From contig NC_058520.1 in assembly GCF_904849725.1 (NCBI RefSeq), positions 323,403,186 through 323,467,185 of the forward strand: a stretch of DNA of 64,000 nucleotides, given 5' to 3'. Shown in pieces: positions 24,027-36,058 of the stretch (its first letter is position 1; each line of letters begins with the position of its first letter). The position numbers and the translations under genes are program-made. The DNA is from Hordeum vulgare subsp. vulgare. Its lineage: Eukaryota > Streptophyta > Magnoliopsida > Poales > Poaceae. The notes beneath the pieces were generated by a model. It was given only the letters and a program-made list of their open reading frames with translations, was not told the DNA's origin and made no database searches.

Positions 24027-27000
24027 TGTAACGCCCAAGATGCGATCATGTCCTTAATTTGGCACGAGGGCCTCGTCAGGGATAAAAGCGCATCTCGTCG
24101 TTTCACAAGAATGGATACCGTTACATGTACATGTACTGAAAAGATGAGATATATGCAATTGGCTTACACTTGCCACAAGCTACATTAGAGTCACATTAGT
24201 ACAATACATAAACATCATGAATAAGAGCAGGTCCGACTACGGACGAAAACAAATGAGAAAAGAAAACAACGTCCATCCTTGCTATCCTAGGCTGCCGGCC
24301 TGGAACCCATCCTAGATCGATGAAGAAGAAGATGCACCTCCAAATGAACAATCAACGCGCTCACGTCAAGTAATCTTTACCTGTACCTGCAATTGGTGCT
24401 GTAGTAATCTGTGAGCCACAAGGGGACTCAGAAATCTCATTTCCAAAGGTATCAAGACTAGCAAAGCTTAATAGGTGAGGTATGGTTAAGTGGTGAGGCT
24501 GCAGCAATCGACTAAGCATATATGAGGTGGCTAACTTACGAGTACAAGAATAAAGAGGGGGATGATCTACGCAAAGCGGATGTGAACTACTGTTGATCAA
24601 ATGAATGATCCTGAACACCTACTTACGTCAAACATAAATCCACCATGTCCTCGATCGGAGAAGGAGCTCATGAAAGAGACAGTCACGGTTACGCACCTAG
24701 TTGGCATATTTTAGTTAAGTTAACTTCATGTTGTCTAGAACATGTGTTGAACAAAGTTTCCACGTTGCCACATAACCGCGTGCATGGCTTTCCAAAAAGA
24801 TTTAACCCTGGAGGGGTGCTCCAACTAGTCCATCACAAATTACCACAAGCCGCATAGAAATCCTCGATCACGAAACTCACGATCTCGTCGGACTCCTTAG
24901 TGGAAAACCTCAACTCTGAGATTACCCAAAGCATCACCGGAATCCCAATGCACAAGATATCTCGTAAAAGGTAAAACTAATCCAGCAAGGCCTCCCTACG
25001 TGTTGACGATCCCGATAGGAGCTGCGTATCTCGTTCTCAGGACACGACGGATTGTCCAAACTTCCGGTAGGCCAATCATAGAGTTGCCCGTGGTAGCCAC
25101 CGGCGGTTGACAGGTTGGACCAACACTCATGCGGTGCACTGGCCCCGGGGGGGTTATTAATTATCCTCGGTGTCCGGAAAGTCCCTATGTAATTTTATCA
25201 GGTTATTAGGCGAATGAAAACCAAAGTTGGGCCTTGGCAGACCAGCTTTAATCTAAAACGAATTATCAAGGGGGTCCCCACAACAACCCCGATCGTGTTA
25301 GGAGCACTCAATTATGGAACATAACACCGGTAGCCGAAACTAAGGAGGCAAAGGTGGAACAAAACACCAGGCTAGAAAGGCCAAGCCTTCCATCTTTTAC
25401 CAAGTATATAGGTGCATTAAATTAAATAGCATTAATATGGTGATATAACAATGAACCAATGTAATCACATGGAAGCAAGTGCACCTGCAACTAGCAACGC
25501 TAAGACATGGTTAAGCAAGCGGTAACATAGCCAATCAGTGGTTTTCTAGGTTGTGGACAGGTTGAAGGTTTTCATGGCAATGTTGAGAGGCTGATATTTA
25601 ACAGGTGGTAGGCAAAGAGACATAATGATAGAAACGGTAAAACTAGCATGGCAATAATAGTAATGGTATCTAGGGAAATGGTCATCTTGCCTGAGATCCC
25701 ACTTGGAAGAAGAATCACTCCGTGAAGCAGACGAACCGATGTAGTCGAACGGGTCCTCACTTTCCGACATGCTTGCGGAACTCTATCGAGACGAAACAAA
25801 CCGGAAACAAGCATCAACCCAGATATTCACCATGGCATATGCACGACAAGATGCAATCCACATATGATACATGATCAGTTGAATATATGCAAGACACGGC
25901 ATGACAATTCACAACAATCAAACACTACACATTAAGTGAAGTTCAATATGCAACGAGTTGCATATTGACGAAACTCCACAAACGAATTATTTAGTTCTAT
26001 CCCGATTATTTACTCGACAATATTAAATGTGATTAAACATGGCAAGAGGTGAAGCGTAATTAATCTACCTATCTAGGCATCTTAAATGAGGTCTTAAATG
26101 ACATATAGCATCTCCGATATGACCTCATACGTTAATTTATAAATCTGTCCAGATCTGAACTAACAAGTTTAAATATTTTTTAAACAGCAAAATAAATAGG
26201 TTCACATGATTCTACGCGTCATTTCAATCAACTTACACATAGAGAACATCTCCAACGGAGCTACGGTTCAAAAGATCTGAACACCGCAAGATATGATGGC
26301 ATGGATGCAATATGCATGCAACGATAGTCACAAGCCTTTCAAAACACACAACCAGCAAGATAATATGAAACTACACGAGATTCTAAGCAAGTTTCATGTA
26401 GGACATGATCAAAACGGAGCAACAGTTCAACAACTACAAGCTAAGCAAGAAATGACTACAATGTGCTAAAATCAGCCACATAGCATTTTCTACACCCTCG
26501 AACAACTAGCTAGGCAAATCCAAAATGTTCAAACAAGGCATGAGGCAATAAAGATCAAGATGCACTACAACATACAACCAATAACATCTAGCATGGGAGC
26601 ATGGATTACTAGGAAAATAACTCACAAAATGGCATCTCTCACACAGTTTCAGACTTAGTGAAAATATCAGTTTATGACAGTGCAGTTTTTGATCTGAAGG
26701 CATATTGACAGCAACAAAACTATATGCTACAGGTCTCCAAATGGCATGAAAATTCACGGCATGCTAGAGAATCTTAAGGTCTACAACTTATTCCATTGCA
26801 CCAACCTCAAAAGAGCTACAGATCACCACATAAACTCATGACAAGACAACAACAAAATATAACAGATTTTAGACTTAGAAATATGTCAGCATCTCCAAAT
26901 CAGCATTATTTTCTAGCATGTTAACAGCAATCAAACCACAGCTAAACATAGATTTCTATTGCAACCAAAATTACCAGAGGCTAGCATACATATCCAAGGG

Positions 27001-28212
27001 CATATCTCTAGTTGACAACTCCATATCATACCCGGATTAAATCACACAAAATAAACAAAAGGGCAACATGGCAAAATATTCACGCGAGGTAACTTGCTCA
27101 AAAGCTAAAGCTAAATGCACAGTTAAATTCTATGGATTTTTCTACCCCGAAAACATATATAACATGATGGGTTGCAAAATAACAATATCGCCACATGAAT
27201 ATGCGAGAACATGTCCTAAACACGGTATAATAAACTACTGAAGGAACCTACATGCACAAATGCAAACAACTACTCTAAAATACATGGAAAAGGGTCCCTA
27301 AAAACATGAGCATTTCATCTACGGGATTTGAGCAATCCGGACATGCACGATAATAAATACGGGACGAATAACACAATGGGACAACACGCAAATCTAGGCA
27401 TATGGCAGGTCAAACTACTCCAAACATGCATGCAAGTTTCAAAATAATAATCTACGCGGAAAACTAATCTAGTTTCATATATAACTTGCCTCGATCCGAC
27501 ATACGGTAAAATATCTACGGGCTTTTGAAAAACATGCAATTTTCTGGAATTAAATTAAATCTCCGAAAAATCCTGAAATCTAAATGGGCTAAAACAGAGC
27601 ATGGCGCTACTTAGTTTTCCTACGCGCGGGCGACGAATATGGGGAAAAAGGGGGGTTAGGTTTAGCCGAATTTTGCCCCTGTTTCAACCGTACGATCGGA
27701 ATCGAACGATCTCGAATGTCGGACGGTCTAAGTGATCGTTTAGAGTAGGTTAGCCGGAGATGAGAGGAAGAACGGGCACCCGACAACGTATTTTAAAACA
27801 CCGATAAAACGTCCGACGATGGACCAAATACGGTGCCGCTACGGTCGACCATTCGGGTACCTGACGGACTCCGATTGCGACGAAAATTGGCAGGCGGCCT
27901 ACCTATATTATATTAATACCGCACGTCAAGTTTCCACCCAATCAGAGAAAGTTTTATACACACTTTTAAAACAGGGTTTTCGCGATGCCGCGGGCGCGTG
28001 CATGTGTGGTCGGGCTCAGAACAGGCAACGACGAACACGGAGAGAACCGACAACTAATGACAAATGCAACTTTTGAAAACTGGCAGCAACGGGATGCCGA
28101 TGCAATAAAGATGATGTGAATGATGCGATGATGAATGAACAAACAAATAAGCCAGACGACGAAAATGGAATAAAGGGGGAATCTTCTTGAACGTCGGTAT
28201 CGGGCTATCACA
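24027..28212 (-). repeat. 5' LTR of the long-LTR element (4186 bp)
   Basis: On the minus strand it begins TGTGATAGCCCGATACCGAC at 28212 and ends GGGCGTTACA at 24027. Confidence 0.93.
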
Positions 28213-28635
28213 ATGGTGGCTCATTTGGAACAACTTTGGGTTTAGCATTTGGATGCACAAGCAGTACTCTCGCTTAGTACAAGTGAAGGCTAGCAAACAG
28301 GTTGAGAAGCGCCCAACCAAGGAACAAAAATCATCATAAGTGAACATTGAATATAACTAACACCGAATAATGCAACACAAGTAGGATGTACTTATTAACT
28401 TCATGTGCAAGCATAGGGAATCCCAAACCTTAACACCAATATTCTTAGTACAGAATAATTAGTCATCAACATAAATCTAATATTATTATCTTCATATCAC
28501 AAAACTATTGCAAAGAATCAAGTTTAATATCCAATGATCTTCATGAAAGTTTATATGATAACTTTCCTGGACATTCATCACTTTAGGACTAATTTTCATT
28601 TAAATCAAATTGCCGATGCAAATAACAAGCTCTCA

Positions 28636-28870
28636 AACAAGTATAAGTGAAGCACGAGTGCACAAGTTTCTTTAAAATTTTCAACTCTCAAAATTATATA
28701 AGTGAAGCAAGAGAGGATTTCTTCAAAATTTAAGCAACTCTAAAAATAATCTAAGTTAAGCATGAGAGTAAACTTTTTCAAAATAACATCACCACCATGC
28801 TCAAAAAGATATAAGTGAAGTACTTGAGCAATTCCATGGTTCAAAAAAATTAAGTGAAACATGAAGTGTG
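28636..28870. repeat. Degenerate ~55-bp tandem repeat with ATAAGTGAAG core
   Basis: Cores begin at about 28642, 28698, 28750, 28811 and 28851, each followed by an A/G-rich CACGAG/CAAGAG/CATGAG-like tail. Unit spacing is irregular, so this is an old, degraded array. Confidence 0.6.
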
Positions 28871-29058
28871 ATTCTAACAAATCATAGCATAATTTGGCTC
28901 TCTCAAATGGGTGTGTCGAGAAAGATTTATTATGACAAACTAACCAGCAAATAAAGCAAAGATACAAATTATACAATACGCTCCAAGCAAAACTCATGAT
29001 ATGTGACGAATAAAAATATAGCTCGAAGTAAAATTACAGATGGTTTCTAGAAGAAAGA

Positions 29059-29082
29059 GGGGATGCCTTCCAGGGCATCCCC
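29059..29082. repeat. Perfect inverted repeat (9-bp stem, 6-nt loop)
   Basis: GGGGATGCC and GGCATCCCC surround TTCCAG. A third GGGGCATCCCC arm occurs near 29139. It lies in the 3' non-coding part of the host Gypsy. Confidence 0.7.
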
Positions 29083-29185
29083 AAGCTTATATGCTTGGTA
29101 CTCCTTAGATATTGCCTTCAGGTCCCATGGGGCATCCCCAAGATTAGGATTTTATGACTCCTCATTCCATCATCCATCATGATCT

Positions 29186-30950
29186 TGTTGGTAACGTAGC
29201 ATAAATTCAAAAAATTTCCTACGCATGTTCAAATCTTCCTATGGAGAGACCAGCAACGAGAGAGGGGTAAGAGCATCTTCATACCTTTGAAGATCGCTAA
29301 GCGGAAGCGTTTGCTAGAACACGGTTGATGGAGTCGTACTCGCGGTGATTCCGATCTAGTGCCGAACAACGGCACCTCCGCGTTCAACACACGTGCAGCC
29401 CGGTGACGTCTCCCGCAGCTTGATCCAGCAAGGAGGAGGGAGAGGTTGGGGAAGAAGACCAGCAACACGACGGCGTGGTGTTGGTGGAGAGACGAGGTCT
29501 CCTGGCAGGGCTTCGCCAAGCGCCGGCAGAGAGGAGGAGGGAGAAGTGCAGGGCTGCGCCGAGGGAGAGGGAAAACTGTGTCCTCCAAAGGCCAAAAGTG
29601 CCCACTATATATAGGGGAAGGGGAGAGGGGGTGCCACCCCTAGGGTTCCCACCCTAGGGGGTGCGGCAGCCCTCCCAGATGGGGTTTGTGGCGGCCAGAT
29701 GGGGAGGAGGGGGTGGCGCACCCCTCTGGTGGGCCTAAGGCCCACCTAAGTTAGGGTCCCCCCCCTCTTTTTCTTTCCCCTGCGCCATGGGCTGAGTGGG
29801 GAGGCGTACCAGCCCAACTAGGGGCTGGTTCCCACCCCCACTTAGCCCATCTTACCTCTTGGGGTCGCAGCCCCCCTTCGGTGGTCCCCCGGGACCACCT
29901 CCGGTGGTCCCGGTGGTCCCGGTACGTTACCGGTGATGCCCGAAACACTTCCGGTGTCCGAAACCATCCGTCCTATATATCAATCTTTACCTCCGGACCA
30001 TTCCGGAGCTCCTCGTGACGTCCTGGATCTCATCCGGGACTCCGAACAACTTTCGGTAATCTCGTATAACAATTCCCTATAACCCTAGCGTCATCGAACC
30101 TTAAGTGTGTAGACCCTACGGGTTCGGGAGACAGGCAGACATGACCGAGACACCTCTCTGGCCAATAACCATCAGCGGGGTCTGGATACCCATGGTGGCT
30201 CCCACTAGCTCCACGATGATCTCATCGGATGAACCACGATGTCAAGGATTCAATCAATCCCGTATACGAATCCCTTTGTCTGTCGGTATAGAACTTGCCC
30301 GAGATTCGATCGTCGGTATACCTATACCTTGTTCAATCTCGTTACCGGTAAGTCTCTTTACTCGTTCCGTAGTTCGTCATCGTGTGACTAACTCCTTAGT
30401 CACATTGAGCTCATGATGATGTTCTACCGAGTGGGCCCAGAGATACCTCTCCGTCACACGGAGTGACAAATCCCGATCTCGATTCGTGCCAACCCAACAG
30501 ACACTTTCGGAGGTACCCGTAGTGCACCTTTATAGTCACCCAGTTATGTTGTGACGTTTGATACACCCAAAGCACTCCTACGGTATCCGGGAGTTGCACA
30601 ATCTCACGGTCGAAGGAAAAGATACTTGACATTAGAAAAGCATTAGCATACGAACAATACGATCTAGTGCTAGGCTTAGGATTGGGTCTTGTCCACCACA
30701 TCATTCTCCCAATGATGTGATCCCGCTATCAATGACATCCAAATGTCCATGATCAGGAAACCATGATCATCTATTGACCAACGAGCTAGCCAACTAGAGG
30801 CTTGCTAGGGACACATTGTGATCTATTCATTCACACATGTATTACTGTTTCCTGTTAATACAATTATAGCATGAACGATAGACGATTATCATGAACAAGG
30901 AAATATGATAATAACCATTTTATTATTGCCTCTAGGGCATATTTCCAACA
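29186..30950 (-). repeat. 3' LTR of - Copia (1765 bp)
   Basis: The minus strand runs TGTTGGAAATATGCCC (30950) to CTACGTTACCAACA (29186). TATA CTATATATAG at 29605-29614. Several overlapping 60-119 aa ORFs occur identically in both LTRs and are GC-rich shadows. Confidence 0.96.
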
Positions 30951-30951
30951 G

Positions 30952-30961
30952 TCTCCCACTT
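30952..30961 (-). other. Polypurine tract
   Basis: The minus strand AAGTGGGAGA, one base before the 3' LTR, is identical to the tract of the + Copia. Confidence 0.85.
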
Positions 30962-30982
30962 GCACTAGAGTCAATAATCTAG

Positions 30983-33900
30983 TTACATTGTGATGTATCG
31001 GACACCCATAGCATTATGGTGTTGATCATGTTTTGCTCGTGGAAGAGGTTTAGTCAACGGGTCTGCAATATTCAGATCCGTGTGTACTTTACAAATATCT
31101 ATCACTCCAGTTTGGACATGGTCCTGGATGGAGTTGTAGCGGCGCTTGATGTGCTTCGTCTTCCGGTGAAACCTGGGCTCCTTGGCTATGGCAATGGCTC
31201 CAGTGTTGTCACAGAAGAGTGTCATAGGACCCGACGCGCTTGGAACCACTCCAAGGTCGGTGATGAGCTCCTTCATCCAAATTCCTTCATGAGCCGCTTC
31301 TGAAGCAGCTATGTACTCCGCTTCACATGTAGATGCTGCCACGACTTCTTGCTTGCTGCTGCACCAGCTCACTGCCCCACCATTCAACACATATACGTAT
31401 CCGGTTTGTGACTTAGAGTCATCCGGATCTGTGTCGAAGCTAGCGTCGACGTAACCCTTTACGACGAGCTCTTCGTCACCTCCATAAACGAGAAACATTT
31501 CCTTAGTCCTTTTCAGGTACTTAAGGATATTCTTGACCGCTGTCCAGTGTTCTGCACCGGGATTACTTTGGTACCTCCCTACCAAGCTTATCGCGAGGTT
31601 TATATCACGTCTGGTACACAGCATGGCATACATTAGAGAGCCCACGGCTGAAGCGTAGGGGACAGAACTCATCTTCTCTCTATCTGTTGCCGTGGTCGGC
31701 GACTGAGTCTTACTCAATCTCATACCTTGCAAAACTGGCAAGAACCCTTTCTTTGAGTTTTCCATATTGAACTTCTTCAGTATCTTGTCAAGGTATGTGC
31801 TTTGCGAAAGACCTATGAGGCGTCTCGATCTATCTCTATAGATCTTGATGCCTAATATGTATGCAGCTTCTCCAAGGTCCTTCATTGAAAAACTCTTGTT
31901 CAAATAGGCCTTTATGCTCTCCAACATCTCTATATCATTCCCCATCAACAATATGTCATCCACATATAGTACGAGGAAAGCTACAGAGCTCCCACTCACT
32001 TTCTTGTACAGACAGGCTTCTCCGTAAACCTGTATGAACCCAAACGCCTTAATCACCTCATTAAAGCGAATGTTCCAACTCCGAGATGCTTGCACCAGCC
32101 CATAGATGGAGCGCTGGAGCTTGCATACTTTGTTAGCACCCTTAGGATCGACAAAACCTTCTGGTTGCATCATATACAACTCTTCCTTAAGATTCCCGTT
32201 AAGGAACGCTGTTTTGACGTCCATTTGCCAAATTTCATAATCATAAAAGGCGGCAATTGCTAACATGATTCGGACTGATTTCAGCTTCGCTACGGGAGAG
32301 AAAGTCTCTTCGTAGTCAACTCCTTGAATTTGTCGAAAACCCTTTGCGACAAGTCGAGCTTTGTAAACGGTTACATTACCGTTTGCATCAGTCTTCTTCT
32401 TGAAGATCCATTTATTTTCTATGGCTCGCCGTTCATCGGGCAAGTCCACCAAAGTCCATACTTTGTTCTCATACATGGATCCTATCTCGGATTTCATGGC
32501 CTCAAGCCATTTGTTGGAATCCGGGCCCGCCATTGCTTCTTCATAGTTCGAAGGTTCACCGTTGTCTAACAACATGATTTCCATCACAGGGTTGCCGTAC
32601 CACTTTGGTGCGGAGCGTACCCTTGTGGACCTTCGTGGTTCAGTAGTAACTTGATCCGAAGCTTCATGATCATCATCATTAACTTCCTCTTCAGTCGGTG
32701 TAGGCACCACAGGAACAACTTCTTGCGCTGCGCTACTTTCCTGATCGAGAGGGGGTGTAATTACCTCATCAAGTTCTACCTTCCTCCCACTTACTTCTTT
32801 CGAGAGAAACTCTTTCTCTAGAAAGGATCCGTTCTTGGCAACAAAAGTTTTACCTTCGGATCTAAGATAGAAGGTATACCCAATAGTTTCCTTAGGGTAT
32901 CCTATGAATACGCATTTCTCCGCTTTGGGTTCGAGCTTTTCTGGTTGAAGTTTCTTCACATAAGCATCGCAGCCCCAAACTTTAAGAAACGACAACTTAG
33001 GTTTCTTGCCAAACCACAGTTCATACGGTGTCGTCTCAACGGATTTAGACGGTGCCCTATTTAAAGTGAATGCTGCAGTTTCTAATGCGTAACCCCAAAA
33101 TGATAGCGGTAAGTCGGTGAGAGACATCATAGATCGTAACATATCTAATAAGGTGCGATTACGGCGTTCAGACACTCCATTGCGTTGCGGTGTGCCAGGC
33201 GGCGTTAGTTGTGAAACGATTCCACACTTTCTTAGGTGTGTGCCAAACTCGTGACTCAAATATTCTCCTCCACGATCAGATCGTAGACATTTAATTTTTC
33301 TGTCACGTTGATTCTCAACCTCACTCTGAAATTCCTTGAACTTTTCAAACGTCTCAGATTTGTGCTTCATCAAGTAGATATACCCATACCTACTCAAATC
33401 ATCGGTGAGAGTGAGAACATAACGATAACCACCGCGAGCTTCAACGTTCATTGGACCACACACATCAGTATGTATTATTTCCAATAAGTCGGAGGCTCTC
33501 TCCATTATTCCTGAGAATGGAGTCTTAGTCATCTTGCCCATGAGGCACGGTTCGCATGTGTCAAATAATTCAAAGTCAAGAGACTCTAGCAGTCCATCAG
33601 TATGGAGCTTCTTCATGCGCTTAACGCCGATATGACCAAGGCGGCAGTGCCACAAGTATGTGGGACTATCATTATCAACTTTGCATCTTTTGGTACTCAC
33701 ACTATGAATATGTGTAACATCACGATCGAGATTCATCAAGAATAAACCATTCACCAGCGGAGCATGACCATAAAACATATCACTCATATAAATAGAACAA
33801 CCATTATTCTCTGACTTAAATGAGTAGCCGTCTCGCATCAAGCAAGACCCTGATACAATGTTCATGCTTAAAGCTGGTACTAAATAACAATTATTAAGGT

Positions 33901-34966
33901 TTAAAACTAATCCCGACGGTAGATGTAGAGGTAGCATGCCGACGGCGATAACATCGACTTTTGAACCATTCCCGACGCGCATCATCACCTCGTCCTTGGC
34001 CAGTCTCCGCTTATTCCGCAGTTCCTGCTTTGAGTTGCAAATGTGAGCAACAGCACCGGTATCAAATACCCAGGAGCTACTACGAGCGCTGGTAAGGTAC
34101 ACATCAATAACATGTATATCACATATACCTTTAACGTTGCCGGCCTTCTTGTCCGCTAAGTATTTGGGGCAGTTCCGCTTCCAGTGACCTTTTCCCTTGC
34201 AGTAGAAGCACTCAGTCTCAGGCTTGGGTCCGTTCTTTTTCTTCTTCCCGGCATCTGGCTTACCGGGCGCGGCAACAGCTTTGCTATCTTTCTTGAAGTT
34301 CTTCTTACCCTTGCCTTTCTTGAAACTAGTGGTCTTGTTGACCATCAACACTTGATGCTCCTTCTTGATTTCTACTTCTGCAGACTTGAGCATCGAGTAC
34401 AACTCGGGAATGGTTTTCTCCATCCCTTGCATGTTGTAGTTAAGCACAAAGCCTTTGTAGCTTGGTGGGAGAGACTGGAGGATTCTGTCAATGGTAGCAT
34501 CATCCGGAAGTTCGACTCCAAGTGAAGTCAGACGACCGTGTAACCCAGACATTTTGAGTATGTGCTCACTAACAGAACTGTTCTCCTCCATCTTACAGCT
34601 GAAGAACTTGTCGGAGACTTCATATCTCTCGACACGGGCATGAGCTTGAAAAACTAGCTTCAGCTCTTGGAACATCTCATATGCCCCGTGTTGCTCAAAA
34701 CGTCTTTGGAGCCCCGTTTCTAAACTGTATAACATGCCACACCTGACCAGAGAGTAGTCATCACTCCGCGCTTGCCAAACGTTTAGAACGTCCTGGGCTG
34801 CTGCGGGAGCGGGAGGGTCACCTAGCGGCGCATTAAGGACATAAGCCTTTTTAGCTGCTTCAAGGATGAGCTTCAGGTTGCGAACCCAGTCCGCATAGTT
34901 GCTACCATCATCTTTCAGCTTGTTTTTCTCTAAGAATGCGTTGAAGTTGAGGTTGACGTTGGACAT
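30983..34966 (-). CDS. Copia gag-pol polyprotein, intact (1327 aa)
   Basis: One open frame encodes all proteins needed for retrotransposition, made as a polyprotein and processed in cytoplasmic virus-like particles. Order: gag capsid (about 15-205), a Lys-rich segment, a CCHC zinc knuckle (253-266, CFYCKGKGHWKRNC), aspartic protease (WVFDTGA, D302), pre-integrase HHCC (H440, H445, C471, C474), integrase D501, D564, E600 (D,D35E spacing), RT about 835-1080 with YVDD at 1001-1004, and RNase H with D1174, E1215, D1253. All catalytic residues are present and no stop or frameshift occurs. The start ATG at 34966 (MSNVNLNFNAFLEKNK) corresponds to the gag start of the + copy. Length fits the BARE-1/Angela family. 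The gag:pol ratio is probably controlled at RNA level, as described for BARE-1; this cannot be seen here. Confidence 0.96.
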   Translation of the reverse strand: MSNVNLNFNAFLEKNKLKDDGSNYADWVRNLKLILEAAKKAYVLNAPLGDPPAPAAAQDVLNVWQARSDDYSLVRCGMLYSLETGLQRRFEQHGAYEMFQELKLVFQAHARVERYEVSDKFFSCKMEENSSVSEHILKMSGLHGRLTSLGVELPDDATIDRILQSLPPSYKGFVLNYNMQGMEKTIPELYSMLKSAEVEIKKEHQVLMVNKTTSFKKGKGKKNFKKDSKAVAAPGKPDAGKKKKNGPKPETECFYCKGKGHWKRNCPKYLADKKAGNVKGICDIHVIDVYLTSARSSSWVFDTGAVAHICNSKQELRNKRRLAKDEVMMRVGNGSKVDVIAVGMLPLHLPSGLVLNLNNCYLVPALSMNIVSGSCLMRDGYSFKSENNGCSIYMSDMFYGHAPLVNGLFLMNLDRDVTHIHSVSTKRCKVDNDSPTYLWHCRLGHIGVKRMKKLHTDGLLESLDFELFDTCEPCLMGKMTKTPFSGIMERASDLLEIIHTDVCGPMNVEARGGYRYVLTLTDDLSRYGYIYLMKHKSETFEKFKEFQSEVENQRDRKIKCLRSDRGGEYLSHEFGTHLRKCGIVSQLTPPGTPQRNGVSERRNRTLLDMLRSMMSLTDLPLSFWGYALETAAFTLNRAPSKSVETTPYELWFGKKPKLSFLKVWGCDAYVKKLQPEKLEPKAEKCVFIGYPKETIGYTFYLRSEGKTFVAKNGSFLEKEFLSKEVSGRKVELDEVITPPLDQESSAAQEVVPVVPTPTEEEVNDDDHEASDQVTTEPRRSTRVRSAPKWYGNPVMEIMLLDNGEPSNYEEAMAGPDSNKWLEAMKSEIGSMYENKVWTLVDLPDERRAIENKWIFKKKTDANGNVTVYKARLVAKGFRQIQGVDYEETFSPVAKLKSVRIMLAIAAFYDYEIWQMDVKTAFLNGNLKEELYMMQPEGFVDPKGANKVCKLQRSIYGLVQASRSWNIRFNEVIKAFGFIQVYGEACLYKKVSGSSVAFLVLYVDDILLMGNDIEMLESIKAYLNKSFSMKDLGEAAYILGIKIYRDRSRRLIGLSQSTYLDKILKKFNMENSKKGFLPVLQGMRLSKTQSPTTATDREKMSSVPYASAVGSLMYAMLCTRRDINLAISLVGRYQSNPGAEHWTAVKNILKYLKRTKEMFLVYGGDEELVVKGYVDASFDTDPDDSKSQTGYVYVLNGGAVSWCSSKQEVVAASTCEAEYIAASEAAHEGIWMKELITDLGVVPSASGPMTLFCDNTGAIAIAKEPRFHRKTKHIKRRYNSIQDHVQTGVIDICKVHTDLNIADPLTKPLPRAKHDQHHNAMGVRYITM

Positions 34967-36044
34967 CTACAATATTTATAAAGACAACTTTCAGACTAAG
35001 TTTATGACAATTAAGTTCATTTAATCAAATTAAGTATGAACTCCCACTTAAATCGACATCCCTCTAGTCATCTAAGTGATACATGATCCATGTTGACTAA
35101 CCCGTGTCCGATCATCACGTGAGACGGACTAGTCACCATGGTGAGCAACTTCATGCTGATCGTATTCAACCATACGACTCATGTTCGACCTTTCGGTCTC
35201 TTGTATTCGAGGTCATGTCTGTACATGCTAAGCTCGTCGAGTCAACCTAAGTGTTTTGCGTGTGTAAATCTGGCTTACACCCGTTGTATGCGAACGTTAG
35301 AATCTATCACACCCGATCATCACGTGGTGCTTCGAGACAACGAACCTTCGCAACGGTGCACACTTAGGGGAATACGTTCTCGAAATTTTAGGAGGGATCA
35401 TCTTATTATGCTACCGTCGTTTTAAGCAATAAGATGTAAAACATGATAAACATCACAATGCAATCATATAGTGACATGATATGGCCATTATCATCTTTGC
35501 TCATTCGATCTCCATCTTCAGGCATCGCATGATCATCATCGTCACCGGCGTGACACCATGATCTCCATCATCATGATCTCCATCATCGTGTCTCCGTGAA
35601 GTCGTCACGCCAACTACTACTATCACTACTACTATGGCTAACCGTTAGCAATGAAGTAAAAGTAGCAAGCACATGGCGTTGCATCTCATACAATAAATTA
35701 AGACAACTCCTATGGCTCCTGCCGGTTGTCATACTCATCAACATGCAAGTCGTGAAACCTATTACAATAACATGATCATCTCATACATGCAACATCACAA
35801 CTTTGGCCATATCACATCACATGTCAAACCCTGCAAAAACAAGTTAGACGTCCTCTAATTGTTGTTGCAAGTTTTACGTGGCTGATTTGGGTTTCTAGCA
35901 AGAACGCCTTCTTACCTACGTGACAGCCACAACGATGATATGCCAAAGCTATTTACCCTTCCTAGTAACGGCAAGCAAATTGACAAACAATCGCCCACAA
36001 CTTTTGTGTTCTACTCGAGCATATAATCTACGCATAGAAAACCT
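34967..36044 (-). other. Copia 5' leader
   Basis: About 1.1 kb between PBS and gag ATG, homologous to 9296-10535. It is expected to carry packaging and translation-control signals; none can be pinpointed. Confidence 0.75.
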
Positions 36045-36057
36045 GGCTCGGGTGCCA
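36045..36057 (-). other. Primer binding site, tRNA-iMet type (variant)
   Basis: The minus strand TGGCACCCGAGCC, one base after the 5' LTR, differs at three positions from TGGTATCAGAGCC although the element is young and intact. Confidence 0.75.
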
Positions 36058-36058
36058 C

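Larger units (their letters stand above)
17077..28212 (-). mobile_element. Non-autonomous LTR retrotransposon with 4.2-kb LTRs (LARD-type, Gypsy-like)
   Basis: 11,136 bp. Two direct LTRs of 4178 and 4186 bp flank a 2.77-kb interior with no gag, protease, RT or integrase in any frame. The TSD ATGGT (17072-17076 and 28213-28217) is perfect. Orientation is minus: the PBS lies just inside the right LTR, and a purine-rich GTAGTGTAGGAGAGT (minus) precedes the left one. The LTR start TGTGACAGCCCGAGACCGACG (minus) and the iMet-type PBS suggest a Gypsy chromovirus-related family that must use proteins of another element. LTR divergence is roughly 7-8 percent in the segments compared. Confidence 0.92.
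28213..29185 (-). other. Host Gypsy 3' non-coding interior, segment 3
   Basis: Non-coding. It holds five degenerate copies of an ATAAGTGAAGCA-type motif spaced 40-61 bp apart (about 28641-28860) and a perfect 9-bp hairpin at 29059-29082. GATCT at 29181-29185 is the target duplication of the following Copia. Confidence 0.8.

Noticed and set aside
28636..28870. CRISPR-like regularly spaced repeats
   Set aside because: The repeats are degenerate, the spacing irregular, and the context is a plant retrotransposon.
29229..29614. Several overlapping 60-119 aa ORFs on both strands (repeated at 36103-36531)
   Set aside because: They are inside the Copia LTRs, GC-rich, and present only because the two LTRs are nearly identical.
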